Origin: Salinigranum rubrum
Lineage (GTDB): Archaea; Halobacteriota; Halobacteria; Halobacteriales; Haloferacaceae
Reading direction: 5' to 3'
Length of the DNA: 64,000 nt
Assembly: GCF_002906575.1 (NCBI RefSeq)
Contig: NZ_CP026309.1
Location: forward strand, 3,844,001 to 3,908,000
Part shown: one piece after another, positions 36,380 through 45,824 of the stretch
How positions within the stretch are numbered: position 1 is the first letter of the stretch
Layout: the number at the start of each line of letters is the position of its first letter
Program-made: the position numbers and the translations under genes
The notes under the pieces: generated by a model
The model's database searches: none
What the model saw: only the letters and a program-made list of their open reading frames with translations
Told to the model about the DNA's origin: nothing

Positions 36380-36441
36380 ACCCTCCAGATTTGAGTATCG
36401 AATACGAGAATTTAATACTGGTGCCGAGAGAGAAGGCTCAC

Positions 36442-36957
36442 ATGACGTTGTCGGACATCGCGGCCGGCATCGAGGTCACGACGAAACAGCGCGAGCGCGG
36501 CGTGCCGACCGTCGACGGGACGGAGACGGACCTCGACGACCGACTCGCGACGTACGCGGACGCCCTTCCCTGCACGCCGGAGGCGGCGGCGACGGTCCTC
36601 GAACGGTACGCGAGCGGAACGAGCGTCGGTGACCTCGCCCGCGCGGCGGGCGTCGCCCCGATGACGGCTGCGAAGACGCTCCATCTCTGTGGCGAGGTGG
36701 GAATATCGCCGCTCGGCCCGGTCGGGCGAGAGGTCGTGCGCGACTGGCTCGCGGGCGACCTTACACGCGCGGACGCGGTGACTCTCACCGGCGCGACACC
36801 GACGGAGTTCGCCCTCACCGCGTACGTCGAGGCACACGACCCCGTCCCCGGACTCGTCGAGGCGGCCGAGGCGGCGCTCTCTCCTGTGACGAACGCGAGC
36901 GTCACGAAACGCGAGACGCTCGCCGAGACGATGACTGACGCCGCCGACCTCGTCTGA
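36442..36957 (+). CDS. HTH-like uncharacterised protein
   Basis: 171 residues starting MTLSDIAAGIEVTTKQRERG. GTSVGDLARAAGVAPMTAAKTLHL (about residues 62-85) reads like a helix-turn-helix in which the second helix begins APMTAAK. Further helices follow. Divergent from tfb, sharing the palindrome-bearing spacer, so it may regulate itself or tfb (inference). The ATG at 36442 lies 26-31 bases after ATTTAATA, a good TATA spacing; the longer open frame from 36367 would start within that promoter. Confidence 0.65.
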   Translation: MTLSDIAAGIEVTTKQRERGVPTVDGTETDLDDRLATYADALPCTPEAAATVLERYASGTSVGDLARAAGVAPMTAAKTLHLCGEVGISPLGPVGREVVRDWLAGDLTRADAVTLTGATPTEFALTAYVEAHDPVPGLVEAAEAALSPVTNASVTKRETLAETMTDAADLV

Positions 36958-37020
36958 CCCGTCTTCGACGTCGGTCGACCCCGCTTCATCCTCTCTTCGA
37001 CCTCTCTTCTGCGCCCCCAG

Positions 37021-37755
37021 TTACCGCCGCACTCGCTCCGTGACCCCGCTGAAGAGGCCGCCCGAGCCGCCGACGCCGGTCACGTCGCGGTCGAGGAGGC
37101 GAGAGACGAGCGAGGCGACCGCCCGTCCGTACCGCTCGTCCGAAAGCGCGCCGGGGAGCGGCCGCTCCGTCGACGGGACGAGGATGTCAGCCGCGTTCCG
37201 TTCGTCGCTCCCTTCGACGACCGCGACAGTGTCGACCGTCGCGCCGACGTCGGCGACTCGCTCGCGGAGTCGGTTCGTCGCGTCGGCGCCGCGGTCACCA
37301 CCGGGCGAGACGAGACAGACGCGCTCGCAGGCGGTCGTCGCCGCGACGGCCTGGTTCGCCGCGAGGGGAGGCACGTCGACGAGCACGTGATCGGCAGCCG
37401 CCACCGCCTCCTCGATTCGGCGCTCGAACGCCTGTGCGGCCTCGACGCGCTTCGCGCGGGCGAGTCGCTCGAACGGCGCGTCGACGGGACAGCAGGCGAC
37501 CTCACCGGGTGCATCCACGTCCAGTTCGACCAGTCCGACGTCCAAGGGGCCGTCCGTCCGATCGGTCACCAGCGTCGTGAGGTCGGGGTCGAGCCGTCCC
37601 GAGAGGTAGTCGCCGAGCCCCTGCGTCGCGTAGGCCGCGTCGAGAACGATCACGTCCGCGCCGTCGGCCGCGAGCACGACGGCGGCTTCGAGGGTCGTCC
37701 GGGTCGTCCCTGCGCCGCCGGTCGCGCCGACGAACGCGGCAGTCGCGTAGGTCAT
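37021..37755 (-). CDS. ParA/MinD-like ATPase with atypical Walker A
   Basis: 244 residues of SIMIBI-class fold. The P-loop reads GATGGAGTTRTT (residues 10-21), where classical ParA/MinD have KGGxGKTT. Both the signature lysine and the Walker lysine are replaced by Thr, so nucleotide binding is in doubt. VIVLDAAYATQGLGDYL is the switch-like segment, and VLVDVPPLAANQAV the Walker B-like strand. The ATG at 37755 starts exactly at the fold. No ParB or segregation partner is nearby. Confidence 0.75.
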   Translation of the reverse strand: MTYATAAFVGATGGAGTTRTTLEAAVVLAADGADVIVLDAAYATQGLGDYLSGRLDPDLTTLVTDRTDGPLDVGLVELDVDAPGEVACCPVDAPFERLARAKRVEAAQAFERRIEEAVAAADHVLVDVPPLAANQAVAATTACERVCLVSPGGDRGADATNRLRERVADVGATVDTVAVVEGSDERNAADILVPSTERPLPGALSDERYGRAVASLVSRLLDRDVTGVGGSGGLFSGVTERVRR

Positions 37756-37896
37756 ACCGGCGGTGTCGTGGCCGTGGTAAAAAGCGCTCCCTCGCGACTC
37801 TCGGCGTTGATATCGGCTCGCGCTCGTGAGCATCTCCCGGACGGGGCGACGCCCTGATACCGGTTCGGCGTGACTCACTCATCAGAGACCGGACCG

Positions 37897-38631
37897 ATGC
37901 CTACGACACACGCCGTCACGACCGACACTGGGGAGAGACTCGCGGCCGTCCACCACGCGCCCGAAACGGCCGGAACAGAGACGTGGCTCGTCTTCTGTCA
38001 CGGCTTCGTCAGCGACAAGTCCGGGAGCTACGAGGGGCGCTGTGCGCGCGCCGCGGAGGAGGGATACCACGCGGTTCGCTTCGACTTCCGCGGCTGTGGG
38101 GAGTCGGCGGGCGAGTTCGTCGACCAGACCCTGCGTTCGAAAGTCGCGGACCTCCGGGCCGTCCTCGCGCACTTCGACGCGCCCTCGTACGCGCTGGTCG
38201 GGTCGAGTTTCGGGGCGAAAACGGCGTTCCACGCCGCGGTCGACTCCGACCGGCGGATACGGGCCGTCGCGGGCCGCGCGCCGCTGACGTACAACCGCAC
38301 GTTCGACGGGATGCGGGCCGTCGTCGAACGCGAGGGGGAGTTCACGTACGACACCGGGCACACCGTGGACGAGCGGTTCTTCGCGGACTTCGAGCGGTAC
38401 GCGTTCGACGACGTGACCGACGAACTAACGGTCCCGGTCGCGCTCTTTCACGGGGCCGACGACGAGTCGGTCGCGCCCGGGGACAGCCTCGACGCGACGG
38501 CGGCGTTCGACGTCAGCGTGTTGCTCCAGGTCCTCGCGGGGGAGGGCCACCGCTTCTCGCGCCCGGCGGAGGTACGGTTCCGACGGCAACTGTTCGACTG
38601 GCTCGCGCTCACACTCGCGGAGCGTGAGTGA
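37897..38631 (+). CDS. Alpha/beta hydrolase
   Basis: 244 residues. The oxyanion-side HGF motif (VFCHGFVSDKSG), nucleophile elbow GSSFGA (Ser about 106), Asp in HGADDESV and His in GEGHRFS make a complete triad. RFDFRGCGES is typical of the YqhB/serine aminopeptidase-like branch. A GTG at 37870 would add nine residues; the ATG at 37897 is preferred. Cytoplasmic esterase or peptidase of unknown substrate. Confidence 0.88.
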   Translation: MPTTHAVTTDTGERLAAVHHAPETAGTETWLVFCHGFVSDKSGSYEGRCARAAEEGYHAVRFDFRGCGESAGEFVDQTLRSKVADLRAVLAHFDAPSYALVGSSFGAKTAFHAAVDSDRRIRAVAGRAPLTYNRTFDGMRAVVEREGEFTYDTGHTVDERFFADFERYAFDDVTDELTVPVALFHGADDESVAPGDSLDATAAFDVSVLLQVLAGEGHRFSRPAEVRFRRQLFDWLALTLAERE

Positions 38632-38671
38632 GACCGCAACGCCCATCCGTCCGCTCGCGGAAGCGCCGACA

Positions 38672-39121
38672 GTGAGCGTCGCGACGCAACTCGGCTACAT
38701 GCTCGGTCTCCTGACGCTCGGTGCCGGCGCGCGGGCGGTCGGACTCTGACGCGGCGTCGGCGCGACGTGCTCACCTCGGCCGCCTTCTACGTCGCGCTCC
38801 CCGCGCTCGTCTTCGAGTCGACCATGGGTCGAGAGCTCTCGGACGTGCTCGGCTGGCGACTCGTCGGTACGGTCGCGGGGGTGAAGCTGCTGCTCGCGCC
38901 GGTCGTCGCGTGGGCGGTGTTCCTCGCGCTCGCCGCCTCGCCGACGACGCTCCGTGCCGTCGTGCTGATGCTCGCGATGCCGCGGCCGTCTCGACGTACA
39001 TCTGCTCGAGCGAACTCGGCGGTGACGCCGACCTCGCCTCCGCGACCGTTCTCGTGACCACGGTCGCCGCGGTGGCGACGCTCCTGGGTGTGGTGCGGCT
39101 GCTGGGCGTGGTGACTCCGTG
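38672..39121 (+). pseudogene. AEC (auxin efflux carrier) family transporter remnant
   Basis: The N-terminal end reads MLGLLTLGAGARAVGL and, after a one-base shift near 38745-38747, SAAFYVALPALVFESTMGREL. Another shift near 38980-38984 leads to AVSTYICSSELGGDADLASATVLVTTV, the classic C-terminal AEC block. The two shifts are not in long G/C runs. The total is only about 150 residues where AEC carriers have about 300, and the middle helices are missing, so an internal deletion joined the two ends. A true pseudogene rather than a sequencing error. Confidence 0.75.
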
Positions 39122-39170
39122 ACCGTGCGGGCTCGCGTCGGTCCGCAGCGCTCGTGGCGGCGCCGTCCCC

Positions 39171-39491
39171 TCAGTTCTCGACGAGCGGCGTGAACTGTTC
39201 GAGCTGTCGCAGTATCTCGGTGAACGCCACGCCGGTCTCGGTGAGTTCGTACCGGGTCCGCGGCGGCGAGTCCGGTATCAGCTCCCTGTTGACCAGCCCG
39301 TACTCGGTCAACTGCGTCAGTCGCCGCGACAGCATCGTCGGCGTCAGGCCGTCGAGTTCGCGCTGAATCTCGTTGAACCCGTACGAGTCGGTCGAGAGGA
39401 GCCTGAGTACGTGGAGCGTCCACTTGCAGCCGAGGAGCGACCGGAGTTCGTGCCACTCACGGTGCCACTCGGGGGCGTCGGTGTCACTCAT
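39171..39491 (-). CDS. HxlR-family transcriptional regulator
   Basis: 106-residue winged helix protein. LGCKWTLHVLRLLSTDSYGFNEIQREL and GLTPTMLSRRLTQLTEYGLVNRE are the recognition and wing segments of HxlR regulators, which often sense redox or electrophilic stress through Cys. The single Cys at about residue 22 occupies the common first-helix position. It sits next to the transporter remnant. Confidence 0.88.
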   Translation of the reverse strand: MSDTDAPEWHREWHELRSLLGCKWTLHVLRLLSTDSYGFNEIQRELDGLTPTMLSRRLTQLTEYGLVNRELIPDSPPRTRYELTETGVAFTEILRQLEQFTPLVEN

Positions 39492-39570
39492 GGCTGGTGG
39501 GACCGTTCGACCCGGAAGGAAGGGCTCGCTCGCCGAGTGACGACGCTCGTGTCGGTGGACAGCGGTCGTC

Positions 39571-40338
39571 TCAGTGCTCGAACACCCCGTCGCCGTGGCG
39601 GCCTTCGCCGTCGACGAACCGCTTCGCCCCCTCGCGACCGGTCTCCATCGAGTGCGTCCCCCACCACGATTCGATAGCCAGCCCCGCTCGAAGCGACTCG
39701 CCGAGTCCCTCGAAGACGGCCCGCCTGTCCGTGCGGACGGTCTGCTGTGGGAAGGCCGTAATCCCCGACGCCATCTCGACGGCGGCCTCGAGCGCGGTCC
39801 CGTCCTCGACGACCCGGTTTACCAGTCCCCAGTCGTGCGCCTCCTCGGCGTCGACCGCGCGCCCGGTGTGAATCATCTCCAACGCTCGGCCGAGACCGAC
39901 GATGCGTGGCAGGCGCTGCGTCCCGCCGTCGGTCAGCGGAATCCCGAACCGACGCTGGAACAGCCCGAACACCGCACCGTCTCCGGCGACCCGCAGGTCA
40001 CAGAAGAGCGCGAGTTCGAGGCCGCCGGCCACGCAGTGCCCCTCGACGGCCGCAATCAGGGGCTTGCGGACCTCCAGGTGAGAGTAGCCCATGAACCCGG
40101 TGTCGCGGCCTTCGAGCGACGCGCCGGCCGCCAGGTCGTGGAGGTCGACGCCCGCACAGAACGTGCCTCCACTCCCGGTAATGACGCCGACGGCGGCGGC
40201 GGCGTCGGCGTCGAACCGCACGAGCGCGTCGCGGAGTTGCTCCCCGGTCTCGCGGTCGACCGCGTTGCGACGCTCGTGGCGGTCGATGGTGAGAACTGCG
40301 ACCGAGTCGGTGACGTCGTACCGAACGTTCGTTGACAT
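39571..40338 (-). CDS. Enoyl-CoA hydratase/isomerase family protein
   Basis: 255-residue crotonase fold. The oxyanion segment GTFCAGVDLHDLAAGASLEG and the acyl-CoA site HCVAGGLELALFCDLRVAGDGAVFG are typical. The first catalytic Glu of true hydratases is replaced by Gly/Leu (VAGGLELALF), and GLGRALEMIHTGRAVDAEEA is present, so hydratase, isomerase or dehalogenase activity cannot be told apart. Confidence 0.88.
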   Translation of the reverse strand: MSTNVRYDVTDSVAVLTIDRHERRNAVDRETGEQLRDALVRFDADAAAAVGVITGSGGTFCAGVDLHDLAAGASLEGRDTGFMGYSHLEVRKPLIAAVEGHCVAGGLELALFCDLRVAGDGAVFGLFQRRFGIPLTDGGTQRLPRIVGLGRALEMIHTGRAVDAEEAHDWGLVNRVVEDGTALEAAVEMASGITAFPQQTVRTDRRAVFEGLGESLRAGLAIESWWGTHSMETGREGAKRFVDGEGRHGDGVFEH

Positions 40339-40745
40339 CGGCTCTACTCCGTTGGGCGGGCCGATAACTGAGGGGCCCGACTCACGCCAGCGATACCACG
40401 TACCGGTACTCGCACCGACCCGGCCGTCGGTCTCCGGCGTCGGGGCACACGCTCGTTCTCGTGTATCGCCACCTGCGCGTATGCGAGCGTACGGAGTCTA
40501 GTGTTCGCCGTCCACACGCCGAGAGAGGGACGTCGAGTGGTCAGCTATCGAACGGTGCGTCGGGGGTGAGGTGCGATGGCAGGCGATAGTCGGTTATCGG
40601 TCCGGGTTCCGTCCGGTTTCGCCGTCGATACTCCTCGCTCCGACGCGACTGCATCCGAATCGACGAGGGGCCGGGCGCCCTCAGGAAGTACACGCCAGCA
40701 CCGCCGGGCAAGCGTTTTGCTCGTCCGGGTCGAGCCTCCCGGACG
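40339..40745. other. Non-coding spacer with inverted repeat abutting the cupin start
   Basis: No gene is supported in this 407-base gap. Its 3' edge holds CGTCCGGG (40722-40729), eight bases, CCCGGACG (40738-40745): a perfect eight-base inverted repeat that ends on the base before the ATG at 40746. It could be an operator over the transcription start or a translational hairpin. A TTTTGC patch at 40714-40719 is a possible TATA. Confidence 0.5.
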
Positions 40746-41054
40746 ATGCAACGCATCGACACGGCTTCCATGCGCGGCTTCTTCGACGTCGTCGGCGGCA
40801 CCGACCGCTCGCAGGCGGCGACGATGGTCCTCGCCCCCGGACAATCGACCGGCGGCCCGGAGAACGCCCACGCCGCGAGCGACCAGTGGCTCTACGTCGT
40901 CTCGGGGAGCGGCACGGCCACCGTCGAGGACGAGTCGATCACCCTCGAACCGGGCGCGCTGCTCCTCATCGAACCGGGTGAGACGCACGAAATAACGAAT
41001 ACGGGGTCGGCGCCGCTGGAGACGGTCAACGTGTACGCGCCGCCGGATTACTGA
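40746..41054 (+). CDS. Cupin domain protein
   Basis: 102-residue single cupin. Motif 1 PENAHAASDQWLYVVSGSGT keeps a His (HAAS) but not the usual His-x-His. Motif 2 LLLIEPGETHEI has a His. Metal binding by one His in motif 1 and one in motif 2 is likely. Role may be small-molecule binding, isomerase or dioxygenase; undecided. Confidence 0.85.
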   Translation: MQRIDTASMRGFFDVVGGTDRSQAATMVLAPGQSTGGPENAHAASDQWLYVVSGSGTATVEDESITLEPGALLLIEPGETHEITNTGSAPLETVNVYAPPDY

Positions 41055-41108
41055 CCGGGAAACCGTCCGTCAGCGTCGCCGGTCGGCGCGGTCGAACAGG
41101 TCGAGCGA

Positions 41109-41348
41109 TCAGTGCTGGCGCAGGTAGATGTGGTCCTCGTCGGACCGGTCGACGTGTTCGTCGCGAATCTCGTTGGCGTCGTCGTCGTCCCAGCCGAGCA
41201 TCCCCTTGATCTTGTCGGTGAGACTGTCGCTCTCGCTTCGGTCGACCCGTGCGCGGGCACCGTCGATCGTCTGGACCGACCCGACGTGGTGGCCCTCGGC
41301 GGTAACGACTCGCTTGTTACGGTCGTCTTCTGTGAACTGATATGCCAT
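41109..41348 (-). CDS. PRC-barrel-like small protein
   Basis: 79 residues: MAYQFTEDDRNKRVVTAEGHHVGSVQTIDGARARV, then DSLTDKIKGMLGWDDDDANEI and HVDRSDEDHIYLRQH. The strand pattern and the VTAEGHHVGSV motif fit the PRC-barrel or DUF2171-type family, widespread in haloarchaea. Acidic and cytoplasmic. It is a neighbour of, and partly overlapped by the possible C-terminal extension of, the HTH-10 regulator. Confidence 0.7.
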   Translation of the reverse strand: MAYQFTEDDRNKRVVTAEGHHVGSVQTIDGARARVDRSESDSLTDKIKGMLGWDDDDANEIRDEHVDRSDEDHIYLRQH

Positions 41349-41446
41349 TGCACACGTGACAACGGCCCGTTCGGAGGAGTCGCTGATGCTTGCTCGTGCG
41401 TGCCGACCCTCGCTGGAGGACCCACGGCGCATCCAGGGTGCCGACC

Positions 41447-42107
41447 TCAGTGGAGGTCGGGGGGACACCGACCAGAAGCGTGTCCTCGATCAACGACTTG
41501 GTCCCCCGTCGAAGGCGTTCCGAGAGGGCCTGGTGAGAGACGTCGAGGTCCGCGGCGATTTCCTTGAGCGTCTCCCCCGCGGGACGTCGTAGTACCCCCG
41601 TCGGACCGCCTCCACGAGCGCCCGATACTGCGCGTCGGTGAGGCCGTACCGTCCGGAGGGTTCGCCCTCCATGTCGCGGATCGACTCGATGTCGAACGTG
41701 AGTCCGTGTTCGTGACAGAAGTCGTGGGTGCCCGAGAAGCTATCGCGGGTGGGAAACAGCACCCGCAGTCGCCACGCTCCGTCCCGTCCGTACGCTTCGA
41801 GGATGGTGGCGTCCGAGTGGGTGAGCATCTGCAGGAGGAGGCGAACGTGTCGAATCCAGTCCATCCGGTAGAGGCGCTCGTCTTCGAACGCGGCGAGTTG
41901 CGTGACGGCGCCGACGCTCGGGTCCTCCTCGAAGGCCTGTTCGAGCAGGTCCTCGTCCGCGTTTCGCACCCACAGCAACGGCATGATCGCGTCGTCACCG
42001 CTCTCGATGATGCGCTCGCACTCGAAACTCACCTCCGGAACCGACTCCAGCGTGTGGTTCAAAGCGAACTCTTCGGCCGGAATCGAGCCGATGACGATAG
42101 TTGTCAT
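41447..42107 (-). CDS. Bat/HTH-10 family transcriptional regulator (frameshifted)
   Basis: The protein begins MTTIVIGSIPAEEFALNHTL. A central region of about 150 residues resembles the GAF-like sensor domain of Bat-type regulators. The five C at 41574-41578 (five G in coding sense) break the frame. With one more base the protein continues GETLKEIAADLDVSHQALSERLRRGTKSL, an HTH-10 recognition region. The end is uncertain: 41447 needs one further shift in the six-base run after GVPP, otherwise the frame runs on to about 41322 across the PRC gene start. It lies divergent from the sugar importer, which it may control. Confidence 0.75.
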
Positions 42108-42392
42108 GGACTGGCTGGTCGACAAGCGTGGCGGTAGCTCTTTCGGTCGGGGGAGCGTCGTCGCACGCCCCCGTCGCGTACGCCGTGCTCGCGGTGTCGA
42201 ACGGCGTCGCGTCCGATCTCCGCGCGAGCGGTCCTCGTGTCTCCCCGAGCGTCTCTGGCGTCGAGCCTGGCTTTGCAAGCAGAGAGGATAGACGGCGCGA
42301 CTGTCGTTGATACGGTGAGTCACGAACGAACATGTCATACGCAACAGGGACTTCCGGTCGGGGCGGTAGACCCCGACGCGGGTGGATCACTC

Positions 42393-43904
42393 ATGCCCGA
42401 GCGTGAGGGTCACTCGGCTGACCGGGGCCGATCGGTCGACCGCCGACAGGTGCTGAAGGCGGTCGGTTCGGCCGGTGCCGCCGTCGGCGGCAGCCTCACG
42501 GGCTGTCTGGCGCGCGGGCAGACCCCGCCGAGTACGGTTCAGATCGCGGCGAACACCGACGTGAAGAACAACCTCGACGCGATCCAGTCGAAACTGCACG
42601 AGGTCGGACTCTCGAAGGACGTCGAACTGAGTGCCATCGCGGGCGCCGCCTCGACTGGCGCTCGCAAGCAGCAGTACAACCGGTGGCTGTCCGCGAACCT
42701 CGAACAGCCCTCGCTGTTCATGATGGACAGCGGGTGGACGATTCCGTTCATCGTCCGGAACCAACTCGCGAACGTCTCGGAACTCAGACCCGACCTGGCG
42801 AAGACCGTCCAGGACGAGTACTTCGAGACGTTCGTCCAGTCGCTGGAGGACCGTAACGGCGACGTCTACGGCGTTCCGCTCTTTCCGACGACCGGTTCCA
42901 TCCTCTACCGGAAGGACCTCGTAGAGGAGGCCGGGTTCGCCCCCGAAGACGAAGAGTGGGCGACCACGCCCATGTCGTGGGAACGGTTCTCGAAGGTGAC
43001 GAAGCGGACCCAAGAGCAGACGGACACGACGTACGGGTTCACCTTTCAGGCGAAAGCCTACGAGGGACTCTCCTGCTGTGACTTCAAGGAGTTCATCGGG
43101 ACCTGGGGCGGGTCGTACTTCGGGCCGAAGGAGAACCTCTTCGGCCCGGTCGACGGGCGGCCCGTGACGGTGAACAGCGACCCCGTCATCAAGGCGACGA
43201 AGATGGTCCGCTCGTTCATCCACGGAGACGCGCCAAACACGCTCGACGCCATCGCCGGGAACATCGCACCCCGGGCCGTCCTCCAGTGGACGGAGGAACC
43301 CTCGCGGAAGCCGTTCACGGGCGGTCGCGCCGTGATGCACCGCAACTGGCCGTACGCCATCGCCATCAACGGTGCCGAGGGGGAGTTCGGCGAGGACCTC
43401 GGCGTCATGCCCATTCCCTACGGCGTCCGGGAGGACGAGGCGGAAATCGAGGGGTACGGCGGCACCATGTCCTCCCTCGGCGGGTGGCACGTCTGTCTCA
43501 ATCCGAAGGCACAGAACAAACAACGGGCGCTGGAGGTCATGGAGGCGATGGTCAGCGAGGAGTTCCAGCTGTTCCTCTTCGAGACGCTGGGCTGGCTCCC
43601 GCCGCGGCCCGACCTGTTCGAGTCCGAACGCGCGAAGCAGGTGCCGGTCGTCGGGCGGTATCTCGACACGCTGCGGCTGACCGTCGAGAACGCCGTCCCC
43701 CGTCCCGTGACCGTCGCCTGGCCGCAGGAGTCGACGAAGATCGCACAGCAAGCGAACGCCGCGTTCAGCGGCGACGCCACGCCGACGCAGGCAATGAAGA
43801 CGCTCGAACGACAGCTCAACGTCATCGAGGCGGCATCGGACCGGACGAACACGGCTGGGCAGGGCGGGACGTCCCAGAACGGCACCGCCGGCGGAGGGTC
43901 GTGA
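42393..43904 (+). CDS. Sugar-type ABC transporter substrate-binding lipoprotein
   Basis: 503 residues. Tat-like leader RRQVLKAVGSAGAAVGG precedes the lipobox region LTGC (Cys about 38). The mature protein is a family 1 extracellular binding protein with FGFTFQAKAYEGLSCC-like central motifs, a hinge-region GGRAVMHRNWPYAIAI, and QKRALEVMEAM-like C-terminal helices. First gene of the importer operon with two permeases and an ATPase. Substrate could be an oligosaccharide, glycerol-phosphate or similar. The ATG at 42393 follows a GGTGG patch. Confidence 0.9.
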   Translation: MPEREGHSADRGRSVDRRQVLKAVGSAGAAVGGSLTGCLARGQTPPSTVQIAANTDVKNNLDAIQSKLHEVGLSKDVELSAIAGAASTGARKQQYNRWLSANLEQPSLFMMDSGWTIPFIVRNQLANVSELRPDLAKTVQDEYFETFVQSLEDRNGDVYGVPLFPTTGSILYRKDLVEEAGFAPEDEEWATTPMSWERFSKVTKRTQEQTDTTYGFTFQAKAYEGLSCCDFKEFIGTWGGSYFGPKENLFGPVDGRPVTVNSDPVIKATKMVRSFIHGDAPNTLDAIAGNIAPRAVLQWTEEPSRKPFTGGRAVMHRNWPYAIAINGAEGEFGEDLGVMPIPYGVREDEAEIEGYGGTMSSLGGWHVCLNPKAQNKQRALEVMEAMVSEEFQLFLFETLGWLPPRPDLFESERAKQVPVVGRYLDTLRLTVENAVPRPVTVAWPQESTKIAQQANAAFSGDATPTQAMKTLERQLNVIEAASDRTNTAGQGGTSQNGTAGGGS

Positions 43905-43905
43905 G

Positions 43906-44883
43906 ATGTCGACCGACACCGGCAGCCGTTTCTCGGGGTCGCTCCCCAGTCCGCGGCGGTGGGTCGAGAACCTGAGCGACACGCAGTTCGCGTACCTCCT
44001 CCTCCTGCCGGGACTCGTCGTCTTCGGTATCGTCGCGTTCTGGCCGCTGTTCCGGACGTTCCAGATGTCGCTGCACGCGGACGTCCTCTACGGCTCCGAG
44101 CGTCTCGGCGCGTTCGTCGGCCTCCAGAACTACGTCGACCTGCTGTTGGGGAACCGCAACGCCGCCCTCCCCCGGCCCTTCTTCGACCTGAGCCAGCCCT
44201 TTACGAGCGCGGTGACCGTGACGGTGCTCTTCACCGTCGTCAGCGTCCTCTTCGAGACGCTGCTCGGGTTCGGACAGGCGCTCGTGCTGAATCAGGAGTT
44301 CAGGGGGCGCCGCTGGGCGCGCGTGGCCATCATCCTCCCGTGGGCGGTGCCCATCGCCATCCAGGGGATGATCTTCTACCTCCTGTTCCAGCCGACGGTC
44401 GGCTTCCTCGTCGAACCGCTGCACCAACTCGGCCTCTTCTCGGCGACGCCACAGTCGAGTAGCTTCGACTCGCTCGTCATCGTCATCGTCGCCGACGTCT
44501 GGAAGACCTCCGCGTTCATGGCGCTCATCATCCTCGCGGGCCTGCAGAGCATCGACCGGTCGCTGTACGACGTCGCGGACGTCGCGGGCGCGTCGAAGAT
44601 AGAACGCTTCCGGACGGTCACGCTCCCGCTCGTGCTCCCGTCGGTCCTGGTCGCGATGCTGTTCCGGACCATCGGCGCGATGCGGGTCTACGGACTCATC
44701 GACACCGTCTCGTCGTGTAGCACGGTCCCGTCGCTGTCGTGTCTGGTCGTCCAGTCGTTCAGCGCGAGTCGGTACGCCTCCGCGGCGACCGTCGCGTTCG
44801 TCACCGCCGGCATCATCGCCGTCGTGGTGTCCATCTACATCGTCAAGTTCGCCGACGTCGAGGGCGGCGGAGGTGGGTTCTGA
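43906..44883 (+). CDS. Sugar-type ABC transporter permease (MalF type)
   Basis: 325 residues with six helices. The EAA loop is LYDVADVAGASKIERFRTVTLPLVLP. GLVVFGIVAFWPLFRTFQMSLH is the usual first helix. The gene overlaps its successor by one base (TGATG) and follows the binding protein by one base, so the operon is translationally coupled. Confidence 0.9.
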   Translation: MSTDTGSRFSGSLPSPRRWVENLSDTQFAYLLLLPGLVVFGIVAFWPLFRTFQMSLHADVLYGSERLGAFVGLQNYVDLLLGNRNAALPRPFFDLSQPFTSAVTVTVLFTVVSVLFETLLGFGQALVLNQEFRGRRWARVAIILPWAVPIAIQGMIFYLLFQPTVGFLVEPLHQLGLFSATPQSSSFDSLVIVIVADVWKTSAFMALIILAGLQSIDRSLYDVADVAGASKIERFRTVTLPLVLPSVLVAMLFRTIGAMRVYGLIDTVSSCSTVPSLSCLVVQSFSASRYASAATVAFVTAGIIAVVVSIYIVKFADVEGGGGGF

Positions 44884-45820
44884 TGGCGACGAGCGACGCC
44901 GAGAACGACCGGAACGCCCTCCAGCGGTGGGCGAGCGGGGCGATGCAGAACCCCGATCGAACCTACCGGGCGCTGTTCTACGTCGTCACCCTCTCGTTCC
45001 TGGTGACGACGCTGTTCCCCTTCTACTGGCTTCTCGTCCTGGCGTTGACGCCGAGCAGTCGACTCACCGACGTCGGTCTGCTGCCGAACGGGTTCAACCC
45101 CGAGGCGTTCGTGACGGTGTTCACGAAGGTGCCGTTCCACCTCTACATGTTCAACAGCATCGTCATCGGGCTGTTCACCACCGCGCTCGTGCTGGTGCTC
45201 GCGAGCCTCGCCGGCTACGCGTTCGGCCGGTTCGACTTCCCCGGCCGGACGCCGCTGATGCTCATTTTCCTCGCCATCAGCTACTTCCCGCCGGCGGCGT
45301 TCCTCCTCCCGCTGTTCCAGCTGTTCACGGCGAACATCACGTTCTTCACCCTCCCCGGGGGTCGACCGTGACCAGTCCGATGCTGTTCAACGGGCCGGGG
45401 TCGATGGTGCTCCCGTACACCGCGCTGTTCCTCCCGCTGTCGATATTCATCCTCACCACCTTTTACAGCCAGATTCCCGACGGGCTGGAGGACGCCGCGC
45501 GCGTCGAGGGGAACTCGCGGCTCGGGGCGCTGGTCAAGGTCATCATGCCCCTGTCGGCACCGGGGGTCGCGACCGCGGGCGTGCTGACGTTCATCGCGGT
45601 GTACAACGAGTACTTCTTCGCGTTCTTGATGACCGACGGTCGGGTGCAGAACTGGGCGACAATCGTCTGGGGCCTCCTCAGCTACCAGGGGCGGTTCCAG
45701 ACCTCGTACAACCTCATGGCGGCCGCGAGCCTCGTCGGGGTCATCCCCATCGCGATCATCGTGGTCGTCGCGCAGGAGAAGATCGTCAGCGGGCTCACCG
45801 CCGGCGGACTCAAGGAGTGA
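44883..45820 (+). CDS. Sugar-type ABC transporter permease (MalG type, frameshifted)
   Basis: Second permease, about 312 residues when one G is added to the five-G run at 45357-45361. The N-terminal half ([13 protein letters not shown], six-helix plan) and the C-terminal EAA loop ([26 protein letters not shown]) then join through [18 protein letters not shown]. Partner of MalF. The frame break cuts between helices 4 and 5. Confidence 0.88.
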
Positions 45821-45824
45821 CACC

